NCBI RefSeq assembly: GCF_023571765.1
Contig: NZ_JAMJXC010000014.1
Coordinates: forward strand, 1-64,000
Origin: Xanthobacter aminoxidans
Lineage (GTDB): Bacteria > Pseudomonadota > Alphaproteobacteria > Rhizobiales > Xanthobacteraceae
Length of the DNA stretch: 64,000 bases
Direction: 5' to 3'
Made by a program: the position numbers and the translations under genes. Shown here one piece after another: positions 34,015 through 41,476 of the stretch (positions within the stretch are counted from its first letter, which is position 1; each line of letters starts with the position of its first letter). The notes beneath the pieces were generated by a model that worked only from the letters and a program-made list of their open reading frames with translations, searched no databases and was not told the origin of the DNA.

Positions 34015-34644
34015 AAAATGCTCATCCCGCCCCCCGATTGCGCGAGCGGCACTGTGAAATGCAGCGATACGGGACAAGAAAAATAATCCTCGCCAATCAG
34101 ACGGTGGCTGTGATTTCCGGTACGGCGCGGGATGGTCTGAAACCGCCCTAGTTCACTCCCACTCGATCGTCAATAGGCTTGCGTGCGCATTGCAGTAACT
34201 TAATTTTCCACCTGCGTTCCAAGTCAATACCAACTGCGATACCACCAGCGTAGAGGCGCTTAGTTTGCAGATTCTACAAGGCGGTCCTTCCCGCTATAAG
34301 CGGGTGCGCATCATGAATGAGCATCGCGAGGACGCAGACGGAAAGAGTTTGACTTCGGGAGGGCATACCTCCCCGCCCCTCTCTCTAGGCCATTACCGAT
34401 GCGCTTTCACGATAGCACTACGACAAGGAAAGATTTTGCGACATCTCCGTCGTGCGCATCTCCATGAAGATGTAATCGATCCATCGTATCGCTGCATGGC
34501 GACGGGGCGATTTATTTGCTGCGCCAATTCGCCGAACGGGCAAAACAAAATTTCATTTTATTAAAAATTATTCGTCTTAGAAAAATTCATCATTTTTTCA
34601 TTCTATCATTAGAGGGGCGGCGATAGATCTTTGGATAGAAGCTC
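34015..34644. other. Non-coding junction between islands A and B
   Basis: About 630 bp. It holds the 106-bp right end of island A (34,062-34,167) and the shared central att core (34,152-34,167). It also holds the left arm of island B (to about 34,260) and a strongly AT-rich stretch around 34,545-34,615 next to the end of the STAND-like gene. A 99-codon reading frame at 34,265 shows no coding character. Confidence 0.6.
34062..34167. repeat. 106-bp end repeat, right end of island A, with central att core
   Basis: From cagcgatacggg to cactcccactcgat this segment aligns without gaps to 46,235-46,340, about 78 percent identical by eye. gaaaaataatcc and ggtctgaaacc are exact blocks. The last 16 bp (ttcactcccactcgat) are identical to the end of guaA and would read T-I-E-W-E-stop on the minus strand. 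Confidence 0.7.
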
Positions 34645-37600
34645 TTACGTCAACGTGCTACGCATGACCGCATAGATTGTGTCGCTACGGATCGCGTCGG
34701 CCTCCTGCGCGGGAACGGCCCCGGTTGTGTTCATAAGGTCTAAATTACCCCTCGCACCCGTATAAACGATCGCTGAGGCCAATACCTCCAAGGCCTTCGT
34801 CGTCTTCTGTTCGTCAGACCAACGCGCGACGAGAGCGAGTATCTCGTCCTTGCTCCAGCCGCTCTGGATGCGCCGGTCAATCCAGTGATCAATCCATGGG
34901 AATGTCTGTTTGAGAGCGTCGTCGAGATAGGCAATAGCGCTCGCCTCTGAGAGTTCTCGGCTCTTCCACTCCGCTGACAGGCGCTCATCCAGATGTTGTC
35001 TTCGCAACGAGTGCCATCCGTGCTTATTGCATGTATCCCAAAGCTGATGGATGTCCGATTCACTCAGGTAGTCGAGGTACGGAAGAATCGCTACGATCTG
35101 ACTGATCTGGTCAAATCCAGTCCGCTTTCCACCCATGCCGCGCGTACGACCTACTTTCATTGAGAGGTAATTGAATAGATATTTTGGATCAGCGCTCTGT
35201 TGCACAGCGTCCGCTACAGATGCGAGGAGCGCTGGGGTTGAGAAAAACAAGGCTGCGGCCAAGTAGTAGCTGGAATTGCGCAAATCCGGCCAATGGCGAA
35301 GCAGAATGGTCTCGGCCTGGCCAGAGGAGAGATTCATGACCATCTCGGACAGAATCCAGTCTGGCCCATCCCTCTCGGGCTCGGATCCTCCAGGCGGCGC
35401 GACTGTCTTTGAGCGTCTCCACAAGGCAGTATCCAGCGCCTCTGTCATTTCATCAGTCCAGTATTCGCGACCGAGCTGCCACCAGTATCCGCGTCGATCC
35501 GTCCGCAGTTTCTCCAGAAATGCGGGCACTGCTGTTTTGTCGTGTCGACGTATACGCTGCCAAAGCACCTGATCGAAAAGAACATCGTCTTCTTTCGTGG
35601 ATCGAAGAATTTCGACATCACCATGGTTCTTTGTCGAGGACCAGAAACGGAGCGCTTGCTTGCGCAGGTGCTTTTCCCCGGCTTCATTTTGCCACAGCGG
35701 CAGAAGGCGAGCGCGCGAGCGCTCAGACATCGCTCGGCCTGTTTCGTCCTGTCTACGCTTGAAGTCATCCGCAGCGTGCGAAGAGAACGGCCAGAACCTT
35801 CCCGTCCCTTCAATTTCCGCGTCACGTCGGGCGATTTCGCGCACTATAAATTCGACAGCGTTCGGTTGATCCATACCTTCGAACAAAACGGTGATGGGCC
35901 ACTTCAGGTCGTCGGATTTAGCTTTTTCGATAAGGTAAGGGATCGCGGCCTCCGGTGGTTTCCGCTGAAACGCCCACCTAAGGCCATACTCGGCAACCCG
36001 AATGCGAGGAGGGGTCGTATGCTCTTCCGCAGCCGTATCAGGTAGGGTCGCCCACAGATCGCAGACTGGCTTTAACGATACTTCGGCTTCCGCGGGATCT
36101 CTGCTGCATTCAGCAAAAGCCCAGAGGTATTCGGCCAAACCGTTTTGCCGATCGGTATCTCCATCCCAACATGAGGTGACCGCCGCAGCCAGTTCTGGAG
36201 CTGCAAGATGGCCGGCGAGGCGCAAAGCACCGCTTCGCTCCCAGGCAGACAGTGTTGGTCGACGCAGAAAACCACTCAACGAATTGATCAGGCCTTTACC
36301 GCACCGTCTTTTAACGTGGTCCAGGAACTCCTCGAATCCTGCAACGCGTGTTCCGAGTTCGGTTTGCTGGCATAACGCGATCCCACCCATAAGATCACCA
36401 TTCCGGAATCTTGCTCGCAATCCGTTCCATGACCGATCGCGGAGCTTTCCGGCAATGGGCAAAATGTGCGGCCCTTCGCATTCAGCCAGCATCCTCGCGG
36501 CATCCCATTGGAAGGATCGATGTTCCCGGCTGCCGGAATTGTTTGCATCGAGCCACGCCATCACGCAGTCGATGATGACCTGATGCGTCGGCTGTGATGG
36601 AGCGTTCATGTGTCGCAAAGCGCAAAAGCCGGCGAGCGGGTTCGCATCAACAACAGATGGAATGTGCCCCGCCGCGATAAAGCCACTTGCCAGCGCGAGC
36701 CCGATCATGTCTGCGAAGAACGGGTCTGACACGAGGTCATTCGGTGCCTGTCCTCCTGTCAATAGTTCTCCAAACCCATCGGCGAGCAACCACTCCCGTA
36801 CACGGTCGTGGCGGAACACGAGCCGCTCTCCCGCCGATGGACCGGAGACGCGAATGATCTCGCCATGCTGTATAAGGTGACGAAGGGCCGCAACATCGCT
36901 TCCTACCTCAGGCCAGCTGAGAAGCATCAGCCACTCTGGATCGAGCTGGCGTCGTTGCAGGATACTTTTCGCTGTATTTCGCAGCGCTTTGCGATACTCC
37001 GCTGGCGAGTACTCCTGTCGGGTGGCCGAAAGGCGCTGCAACGACCACTCGATGAATTGTCCAATCGTACGATCGACGCTCGGGGCGCGGTCAGGGTCGT
37101 GAAGAGCAATCAGAAGAGGATCGTGACCCAGCGCTTCCGAAAGTGCGGCGGCGTCGAACTCCGAAATCGTGCGACCCTGACAGGACTGCCGCCGTTGTAC
37201 GGCGAGCGTTCCTTCACCCTTCGAAAGCGGCGGAGCGAAGACGGCCTTCGCATTGATCCGTTTCCGGGCACCGTCCGATAACGACGACAGGACCTGAGGC
37301 CACACCGGACAGATGATCTTCCAGCCATCTGCACCCGCCGTTGCGTCTTCCGACCAGCGCGCAATTCGTTCGATCAATGACGCTCCACGCCCTGATCGGT
37401 TGATATCTTCGACCGTAATCAGGAGCGGTTGCGCTGGCGTCCCAAGCTGACGCGCAGCACCACCGGCACCGGGAGCTAGTGCCGGATGAAGCCTGCGTAG
37501 CGTGGCCTCAAGCGCCTGGTCGAGCGTGGCCGATCCGGCGACGTCCTCGTCGCTCAGGACCAGCGAGAAAGCACCATTATCCAGGTTGTCTCGCAACCTC

Positions 37601-38349
37601 TTGTAGCAAGCCACACTTTTGCCGCTGCCCGAGTCCGCGATCAAAAACATCACTCTTTCGTCATCCCCAGCAGCCAGAACACGATCAAGCTCTCGCTCAA
37701 CCCACGCAGCTGGATCGTCAGGCGGCGCCGCCGCTTGGAGGCTCGTCCCCGACAGCTCACGCAAAAGGCTCTCGGAAATCCGCTCCTGTTCAATCCCGAG
37801 ATATTGACGCCTAAGCCATTGACCGTCGGGATCGTTATCGAGGAAGTCAGCGATCCGGGAGCGCGACCAGATATCGATCGCCAGGCCTGCGCTGGCGCCA
37901 GCTGCATGAACATCCCTGACAATTTCCTGACCCGGATCCTGATTGCTCGTAAGGACTAACGTCGCTTTCAGGTCGGGGGTCCTGGTTCGTTCATCGGCGA
38001 CTATGGCGGAGGTCTTGACCACGTCGCCTGCGGGCTCAGTCGGCTTTCCGCCTTTGGCGCGCACTTTCACTGTGGCCGGATCGTGCAGCCACTTGCCATC
38101 AAGGTCTTTGCCCACGGTGATAGTGTGATGAATGACGATCATATGAGGCGGTACTGCCCCGGGCACGAAGGCAATACCATCCACCGGGGACTTTACAGTT
38201 TTTCCTTCGGCGTTGACGCCGGGGTGACCGACAAGCGCGTAGAGCGGGTCGGATTTGCGCAGAACAGCGGTCGCTAGGCGTTCGAACCTGCCTTCATCTG
38301 TTATGCCCGCCAAGAGGCGTATGGTCTCACCAGTTTCCATAGTCCCCAA
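34645..38349 (-). CDS. Large nuclease-STAND-like NTPase, putative phage defence protein
   Basis: Protein of 1,234 residues. The first 190 residues (GHPGVNAEGKTVKSPVDGIAF, IVIHHTITVGKDLDGKWL, TLVLTSNQDPGQEIVRD, IDIWSRSRIADFLD) look like a restriction-endonuclease/Mrr-type domain, though the usual E-x-K is replaced by H-H-T. A P-loop NTPase follows: Walker A FLIADSGSGKSVACYKRL (about 235-252), Walker B PLLITVEDINRSG. The C-terminal 700 residues are helical-repeat-like with many Trp. This effector-NTPase-sensor layout matches STAND defence ATPases. It is the largest cargo gene of island B, with a RES-domain protein next. Function is inferred from architecture. Confidence 0.55.
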   Translation of the reverse strand: MGTMETGETIRLLAGITDEGRFERLATAVLRKSDPLYALVGHPGVNAEGKTVKSPVDGIAFVPGAVPPHMIVIHHTITVGKDLDGKWLHDPATVKVRAKGGKPTEPAGDVVKTSAIVADERTRTPDLKATLVLTSNQDPGQEIVRDVHAAGASAGLAIDIWSRSRIADFLDNDPDGQWLRRQYLGIEQERISESLLRELSGTSLQAAAPPDDPAAWVERELDRVLAAGDDERVMFLIADSGSGKSVACYKRLRDNLDNGAFSLVLSDEDVAGSATLDQALEATLRRLHPALAPGAGGAARQLGTPAQPLLITVEDINRSGRGASLIERIARWSEDATAGADGWKIICPVWPQVLSSLSDGARKRINAKAVFAPPLSKGEGTLAVQRRQSCQGRTISEFDAAALSEALGHDPLLIALHDPDRAPSVDRTIGQFIEWSLQRLSATRQEYSPAEYRKALRNTAKSILQRRQLDPEWLMLLSWPEVGSDVAALRHLIQHGEIIRVSGPSAGERLVFRHDRVREWLLADGFGELLTGGQAPNDLVSDPFFADMIGLALASGFIAAGHIPSVVDANPLAGFCALRHMNAPSQPTHQVIIDCVMAWLDANNSGSREHRSFQWDAARMLAECEGPHILPIAGKLRDRSWNGLRARFRNGDLMGGIALCQQTELGTRVAGFEEFLDHVKRRCGKGLINSLSGFLRRPTLSAWERSGALRLAGHLAAPELAAAVTSCWDGDTDRQNGLAEYLWAFAECSRDPAEAEVSLKPVCDLWATLPDTAAEEHTTPPRIRVAEYGLRWAFQRKPPEAAIPYLIEKAKSDDLKWPITVLFEGMDQPNAVEFIVREIARRDAEIEGTGRFWPFSSHAADDFKRRQDETGRAMSERSRARLLPLWQNEAGEKHLRKQALRFWSSTKNHGDVEILRSTKEDDVLFDQVLWQRIRRHDKTAVPAFLEKLRTDRRGYWWQLGREYWTDEMTEALDTALWRRSKTVAPPGGSEPERDGPDWILSEMVMNLSSGQAETILLRHWPDLRNSSYYLAAALFFSTPALLASVADAVQQSADPKYLFNYLSMKVGRTRGMGGKRTGFDQISQIVAILPYLDYLSESDIHQLWDTCNKHGWHSLRRQHLDERLSAEWKSRELSEASAIAYLDDALKQTFPWIDHWIDRRIQSGWSKDEILALVARWSDEQKTTKALEVLASAIVYTGARGNLDLMNTTGAVPAQEADAIRSDTIYAVMRSTLT

Positions 38350-38681
38350 GATGGATCGAGAAGGGCCAAAATGACTCGTCTATCGTAAGGGATTCGGGCT
38401 CCAGGCGCCTCCATTTTGGAGCGACCGCTATTCGCTGGGTATCTCTTAGGATAGCCGATCACCTTATGAGGAGAACATGTGTCTGGCCCTGTCGGGTGAT
38501 GGTACCTCGCGCTGACGGTGTGCCGCTCGCCGGCGGCAGTCGGTCCCGCGTCCCGCTGTCGGGGGCGCTATGCTGACGCTCCTACGGCGGCCCTTTTTCG
38601 GTCTCGCGGCTGCGGTCGGTCCCGCGCCTCAAGACGCTCCTGCGGCCGCGTCTTCCGTCGAAGGGCTACTATACGAAGAGG
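38350..38681. other. Non-coding region with two imperfect GC-rich repeats
   Basis: No gene supported. Two units share gtcggtcccgcg (38,539-38,550 and 38,615-38,626) followed by gacgctcct(a/g)cggc (38,575-38,588 and 38,633-38,646). The spacing differs, 24 versus 6 bp. They may be a duplicated regulatory or structured element in front of the STAND-like gene or behind the RES gene. Confidence 0.5.
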
Positions 38682-39653
38682 TTATATGACCTGAACTGAA
38701 ATCAGCCGGGCGCACGCGCTGAAATCAGCCGGAGGCTTGAGGACGACGACGTTCACACCTTGACTATCCTGCACCGATCCATATCTGATCGCTCCAAAGC
38801 CAGCATGCCGGGCGCAGTCACCAACGAACCTCGTGAACACATACTCCGGTCGATCCCAGCCATCAGATTTCCGTGGTGCCATGCAGAGGGCTGAACGAGC
38901 CAGACACTGAATGACTTCATCATCATCACCATCGATGTAGTCGGCGATCATCAGGTCGAGCACACGACACGGCAGGTCCAGCTCGATCTCGGCCACCGCT
39001 ATCCCCTCGGAGGCGCGCATTTCCCCCTTGACTGTATCCACGGAGCCCGCGAGGTAAAGCATTGGGTGGCCCGCGTGGTTGTATCGCCCTTCATAGACCT
39101 TCGCGGCAGGTGGCGGAGCAAAGTGCGCCAGCGTTGCAGGATCGGGAACGTCCCGCGCCATTCTGCCCCGATACCAGATCGCCTTGCCGGGGAGAGTTTC
39201 TGCCGTGTCAACTTTGCGTTTGATGACCTCAAAAACCTTTGCCGCAAACGGATGACTCAGCAACAAAAATGGTGACGTGCGCGCGAGATCGGAGATGGAG
39301 CCGAGATTGAAATCATAAACAAGGAACTTGTGTTCAAATATGTAGAATACGCCATCTAAAACGGCGTCGCAGTTCGGACAGCGTAGCTCCTTTGAAAACA
39401 GAGCGATTTCATCCGGATGAAAGGCCTCCTGAATGCGGCTCTGCTCCAGGAAGTAAGAAATTTCGATCCCCGAGGTCAGAAAATCATCATCGCGAGACGC
39501 CGTGCCCGGCCATTCGCCGCAGAATTCATCGAAGCATTTTTCACAACAGGAAATGCGCGACGAGAAGTAGCGCTCTAGGTCACGGTCGAAATATTCCTGG
39601 AATATTTCTTGTCGCTCTTCCATCGTATTATCTGAGAAATATTTGCTTACCAT
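38682..39653 (-). CDS. RES-domain protein with N-terminal zinc-finger-like region
   Basis: Protein of 323 residues. The C-terminal 165 residues are a RES domain: IWYRGRMARDVPDP (conserved Arg), MLYLAGSVDTVKGEMRAS (with Glu) and VFTRFVGDCARHAGFGAIRY. RES toxins degrade NAD+. The N-terminal half has SCCEKCFDEFCGE and LRCPNCDAV, four Cys-x2-Cys-like ligands, resembling HEPN/RES N-terminal domains rather than a plain RES toxin. No Xre/DUF2384 antitoxin gene is adjacent. It lies between an excisionase-like gene and the STAND-like gene. A conditionally activated NAD-depleting effector is plausible. Confidence 0.7.
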   Translation of the reverse strand: MVSKYFSDNTMEERQEIFQEYFDRDLERYFSSRISCCEKCFDEFCGEWPGTASRDDDFLTSGIEISYFLEQSRIQEAFHPDEIALFSKELRCPNCDAVLDGVFYIFEHKFLVYDFNLGSISDLARTSPFLLLSHPFAAKVFEVIKRKVDTAETLPGKAIWYRGRMARDVPDPATLAHFAPPPAAKVYEGRYNHAGHPMLYLAGSVDTVKGEMRASEGIAVAEIELDLPCRVLDLMIADYIDGDDDEVIQCLARSALCMAPRKSDGWDRPEYVFTRFVGDCARHAGFGAIRYGSVQDSQGVNVVVLKPPADFSACARLISVQVI

Positions 39654-39668
39654 AGTCTTCTCGTTGCC

Positions 39669-39830
39669 TTATAGTTGATATGCTGGTGATTTCCTGTTCG
39701 CGGCGAATCGCCGCGATCCACCCACCTTTAAGCGCGGAATTTCGCCCGCCGGGGCGAGCTTGTAGGCGGTTTTCTCATTGATCTTGAGAAGTTCTCCCAC
39801 CTCCCGGACTGTCAGGATTTCGTCGATCAT
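39669..39830 (-). CDS. Excisionase-like helix-turn-helix protein, probably frameshifted at the C-terminus
   Basis: Protein of 53 residues from the ATG at 39,830. ILTVREVGELLKINEKTAYK and GEIPRLKVGGSRRF match the MerR-like DNA-binding domain of excisionase-family proteins. After GGSRRF family members continue F-R-R-x-x-I; here the frame reads AANRKSPAYQL and stops. A one-base restoration after the Phe codon gives R-R-E-Q-E-I-T-S-I, a better fit, so a single-base deletion is likely. It lies 16 bp upstream of the RES gene and could be a regulator rather than a true excisionase. Confidence 0.5.
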   Translation of the reverse strand: MIDEILTVREVGELLKINEKTAYKLAPAGEIPRLKVGGSRRFAANRKSPAYQL

Positions 39831-40079
39831 GCGTCCATCACGAGTCGCGCCCAATGAAGCATACAGACGATAAGAGAAAATTCGAGACGATTGCGGTGCT
39901 CGCTCGTCCGTATAGCATGCTGCGGTGCAGGAGCCAGGGGCGTCACGGTATCATGTCGCATAATCGGATTTGAAAGCGAAGTATCATGGACGATTCATGT
40001 CTCGAATCATATCGATATTTCCGCCTTTAAAGCGGATAGTGAACTATGATCCGAGTTGGGCGCTCGGGCCTCCTACGCA

Positions 40080-40734
40080 TCCCGCCTCGTGCGGACGAGC
40101 GCCGGACCGATTGGGCCGGTCCTCGATGGTGTTCGCGCTGTACTGGAACCGTGGCTTGGCAAGGCAAAGTCCGATCCAAGCTCCGTCGCTCCCAAACCCG
40201 CTTTCGCGTCGATGCGGAAGGCGAGCCTGCCGATGCGCGCATCAACTTCGAGGTCGAAATCAACACACGCGAGCGGGAAGCCTACGATCCGCCATCGAGA
40301 TTCCGTCCGGCGTCGAAAACCCGTGGTTCACCGGCGAGGCGGCAATCCCGACCTTCTCGCGGCAGGAAATGCTGGCGACCAAACTGCGGGCCTTGCTTCA
40401 GCGCAACAAGGGCCGCGATCTGTTCGACCTCGATCACGCGCTCAACGTGTTCGAGGGGCTGGACACGGCCCGGATCGTCGAATGTTTCCTGCTCTACCTC
40501 GAGAAGGCGGAGACAGCAATTTCCAGGGTCGAAGCGCAGCAGCGCATGTTCCAGAAAATCGCCAATCCGACATTCTTCACCGACATGCGTTCGCTGCTTT
40601 CGACGGAACGCGCCAGGCCGACCAACGAAACGCTCGAAGCCACGTTTGTCCAAGTGATGAAGGAACTGATCGACCGGATACCCGGCGACGAATGGGCGAA
40701 GGCCGGGGAAATGCGGGAACGGTTCGGAGTCTAG
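40080..40734 (+). pseudogene. AbiEii-type nucleotidyltransferase toxin, decayed
   Basis: Three overlapping frames together give one AbiEii-like protein. Frame A reads AGPIGPVLDGVRAVLEPWLG (about 40,100-40,160). Frame B reads FRVDAEGEP and INFEVEINTRERE (about 40,200-40,280). Frame C reads NPWFTGEAAIPTFSRQEML, ATKLRALLQRNKGRDLFDL and on to a stop at 40,734. The N-terminal nucleotidyltransferase core is missing and at least two frameshifts separate the parts. No AbiEi antitoxin gene is next to it. The remnant shows that the island once carried a type IV toxin-antitoxin or abortive-infection module. Confidence 0.7.
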
Positions 40735-40976
40735 GTATGTGTGTCGATGCCAACACTTCGGCTGTCCTCGAACGCCTCTTTCCCCTTCGCAGTCCAGAGC
40801 GCCAACGCCTTCTCGCGCTCATCGCTTCGGAGCTTGTCGGCCATCCAGAGGAGCGCGCCGTAGATGATGGCGCGGTCGTCGCCGGTCAGGTCCACGATTC
40901 CGGCTTTGATGACGAGGCCGCCGAGTTCGATCAGATGTCGCGTGCGCTTGCGGCGCTCGACCTGCCAGGCGCGCAT
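40731..40976 (-). CDS. traD: Conjugal transfer protein TraD (Rhizobium/pTi mobilization type)
   Basis: Small protein of 81 residues. KRTRHLIELGGLVIKAGIVDL followed by DDRAIIYGALLWMADKL matches the short TraD proteins encoded beside traC in Agrobacterium/Rhizobium plasmids (not the F-plasmid coupling ATPase). The ATG at 40,976 lies one base behind the traC stop, so the two are co-translated. A longer in-frame extension upstream overlaps traC and was not used. It probably acts as a relaxosome accessory protein. Confidence 0.75.
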   Translation of the reverse strand: MRAWQVERRKRTRHLIELGGLVIKAGIVDLTGDDRAIIYGALLWMADKLRSDEREKALALWTAKGKEAFEDSRSVGIDTHT

Positions 40977-40977
40977 G

Positions 40978-41304
40978 TCATGCCGCGCCTGTGCCGTCTG
41001 ATGCCGGTTGCGCGCCACGCGGTTGCGCCGGATCGCCGCCAGTGTCGCGACCAGGCGCCGACGCAGTTTGTCGCGACCGGCCCTGAAAGTACGCGGCCCC
41101 ACGTTTCGCCCATGCCTCCCTCTTTCCGGCATCCTTGGTTTCCGCCAGCACGATCAGTGCGCCCGCCAATTCGTCGGCGCTGAGCGCGTCGGCTCCAGTC
41201 GAAATGACCAGCTCGCCGAGCTGTTGCACCTTGCGGCTTCTGAGGTCTCGCGCCTTGTGTTCGAGCGACTTCAATTCTGCGTCGAAGTCCCGTGGCTTGC
41301 GCAT
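40978..41304 (-). CDS. traC: Conjugal transfer protein TraC (relaxosome accessory)
   Basis: Protein of 108 residues. RKPRDFDAELKSLEHKARDL then RSRKVQQLGELVISTGADAL is the typical TraC N-terminus; ETKDAGKREAWAKRGAAYF follows. In pTi-type systems TraC assists TraA at oriT. Two adjacent ATGs (41,307 and 41,304) follow a GGAGGA; the second has the better spacing. It is divergent from traA across the oriT region, as in pTiC58-type mobilization regions. Confidence 0.8.
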   Translation of the reverse strand: MRKPRDFDAELKSLEHKARDLRSRKVQQLGELVISTGADALSADELAGALIVLAETKDAGKREAWAKRGAAYFQGRSRQTASAPGRDTGGDPAQPRGAQPASDGTGAA

Positions 41305-41379
41305 CATTTCCTCCACATGCTGTTGACGGAAAGATGATAGTCGAGCGCCTGCCGAAACGCTGTAAGGTTGCCGGGACAG

Positions 41380-41450
41380 TTGGGGACGGCGTGGTCCCTC
41401 CCGAGAATTTTTCGAGGGAGGGCGCGCTTATACGTCGTTCCGACGTGCGC
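41380..41450. other. oriT: Origin of transfer (oriT), IncQ/pTi-like nic region
   Basis: On the minus strand the hairpin ACGTCG-gaa-CGACGT (41,432-41,446) is followed at once by TAAGCGCGCCCTCCC (41,416-41,430). This closely resembles the IncQ/RSF1010 nic block GTAAGTGCGCCCTCCC, which also follows an inverted repeat. A second repeat, CCCTCCC (41,396-41,402) and GGGAGGG (41,416-41,422), adds structure. It lies between divergent traC and traA, the standard position. Confidence 0.75.
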
Positions 41451-41476
41451 TTCGCTGTGATGATGTTCGGATCGCG

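Larger units (their letters stand above)
13236..34151. mobile_element. Genomic island A: catabolic island without its own integrase
   Basis: About 20.9 kb bounded on the left by a guaA-end-like core (13,236-13,251) and on the right by the 106-bp end repeat 34,062-34,167. Its right end matches, ungapped at about 78 percent by eye, the end of the neighbouring island beside guaA (46,235-46,340). Its left end matches 34,152-34,247 at 62 of 96 positions. It carries aromatic-acid and CoA-independent catabolic genes but no recombinase, relaxase or excisionase, as expected for a cis-mobilizable element that depends on a neighbour's integrase. The boundaries are inferred only from the repeats. Confidence 0.6.

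Noticed and set aside
34265-34564. 99-codon frame at the left end of island B
   Set aside because: It mixes rare codons, runs into the AT-rich junction, and neither its sequence nor its upstream region supports translation.
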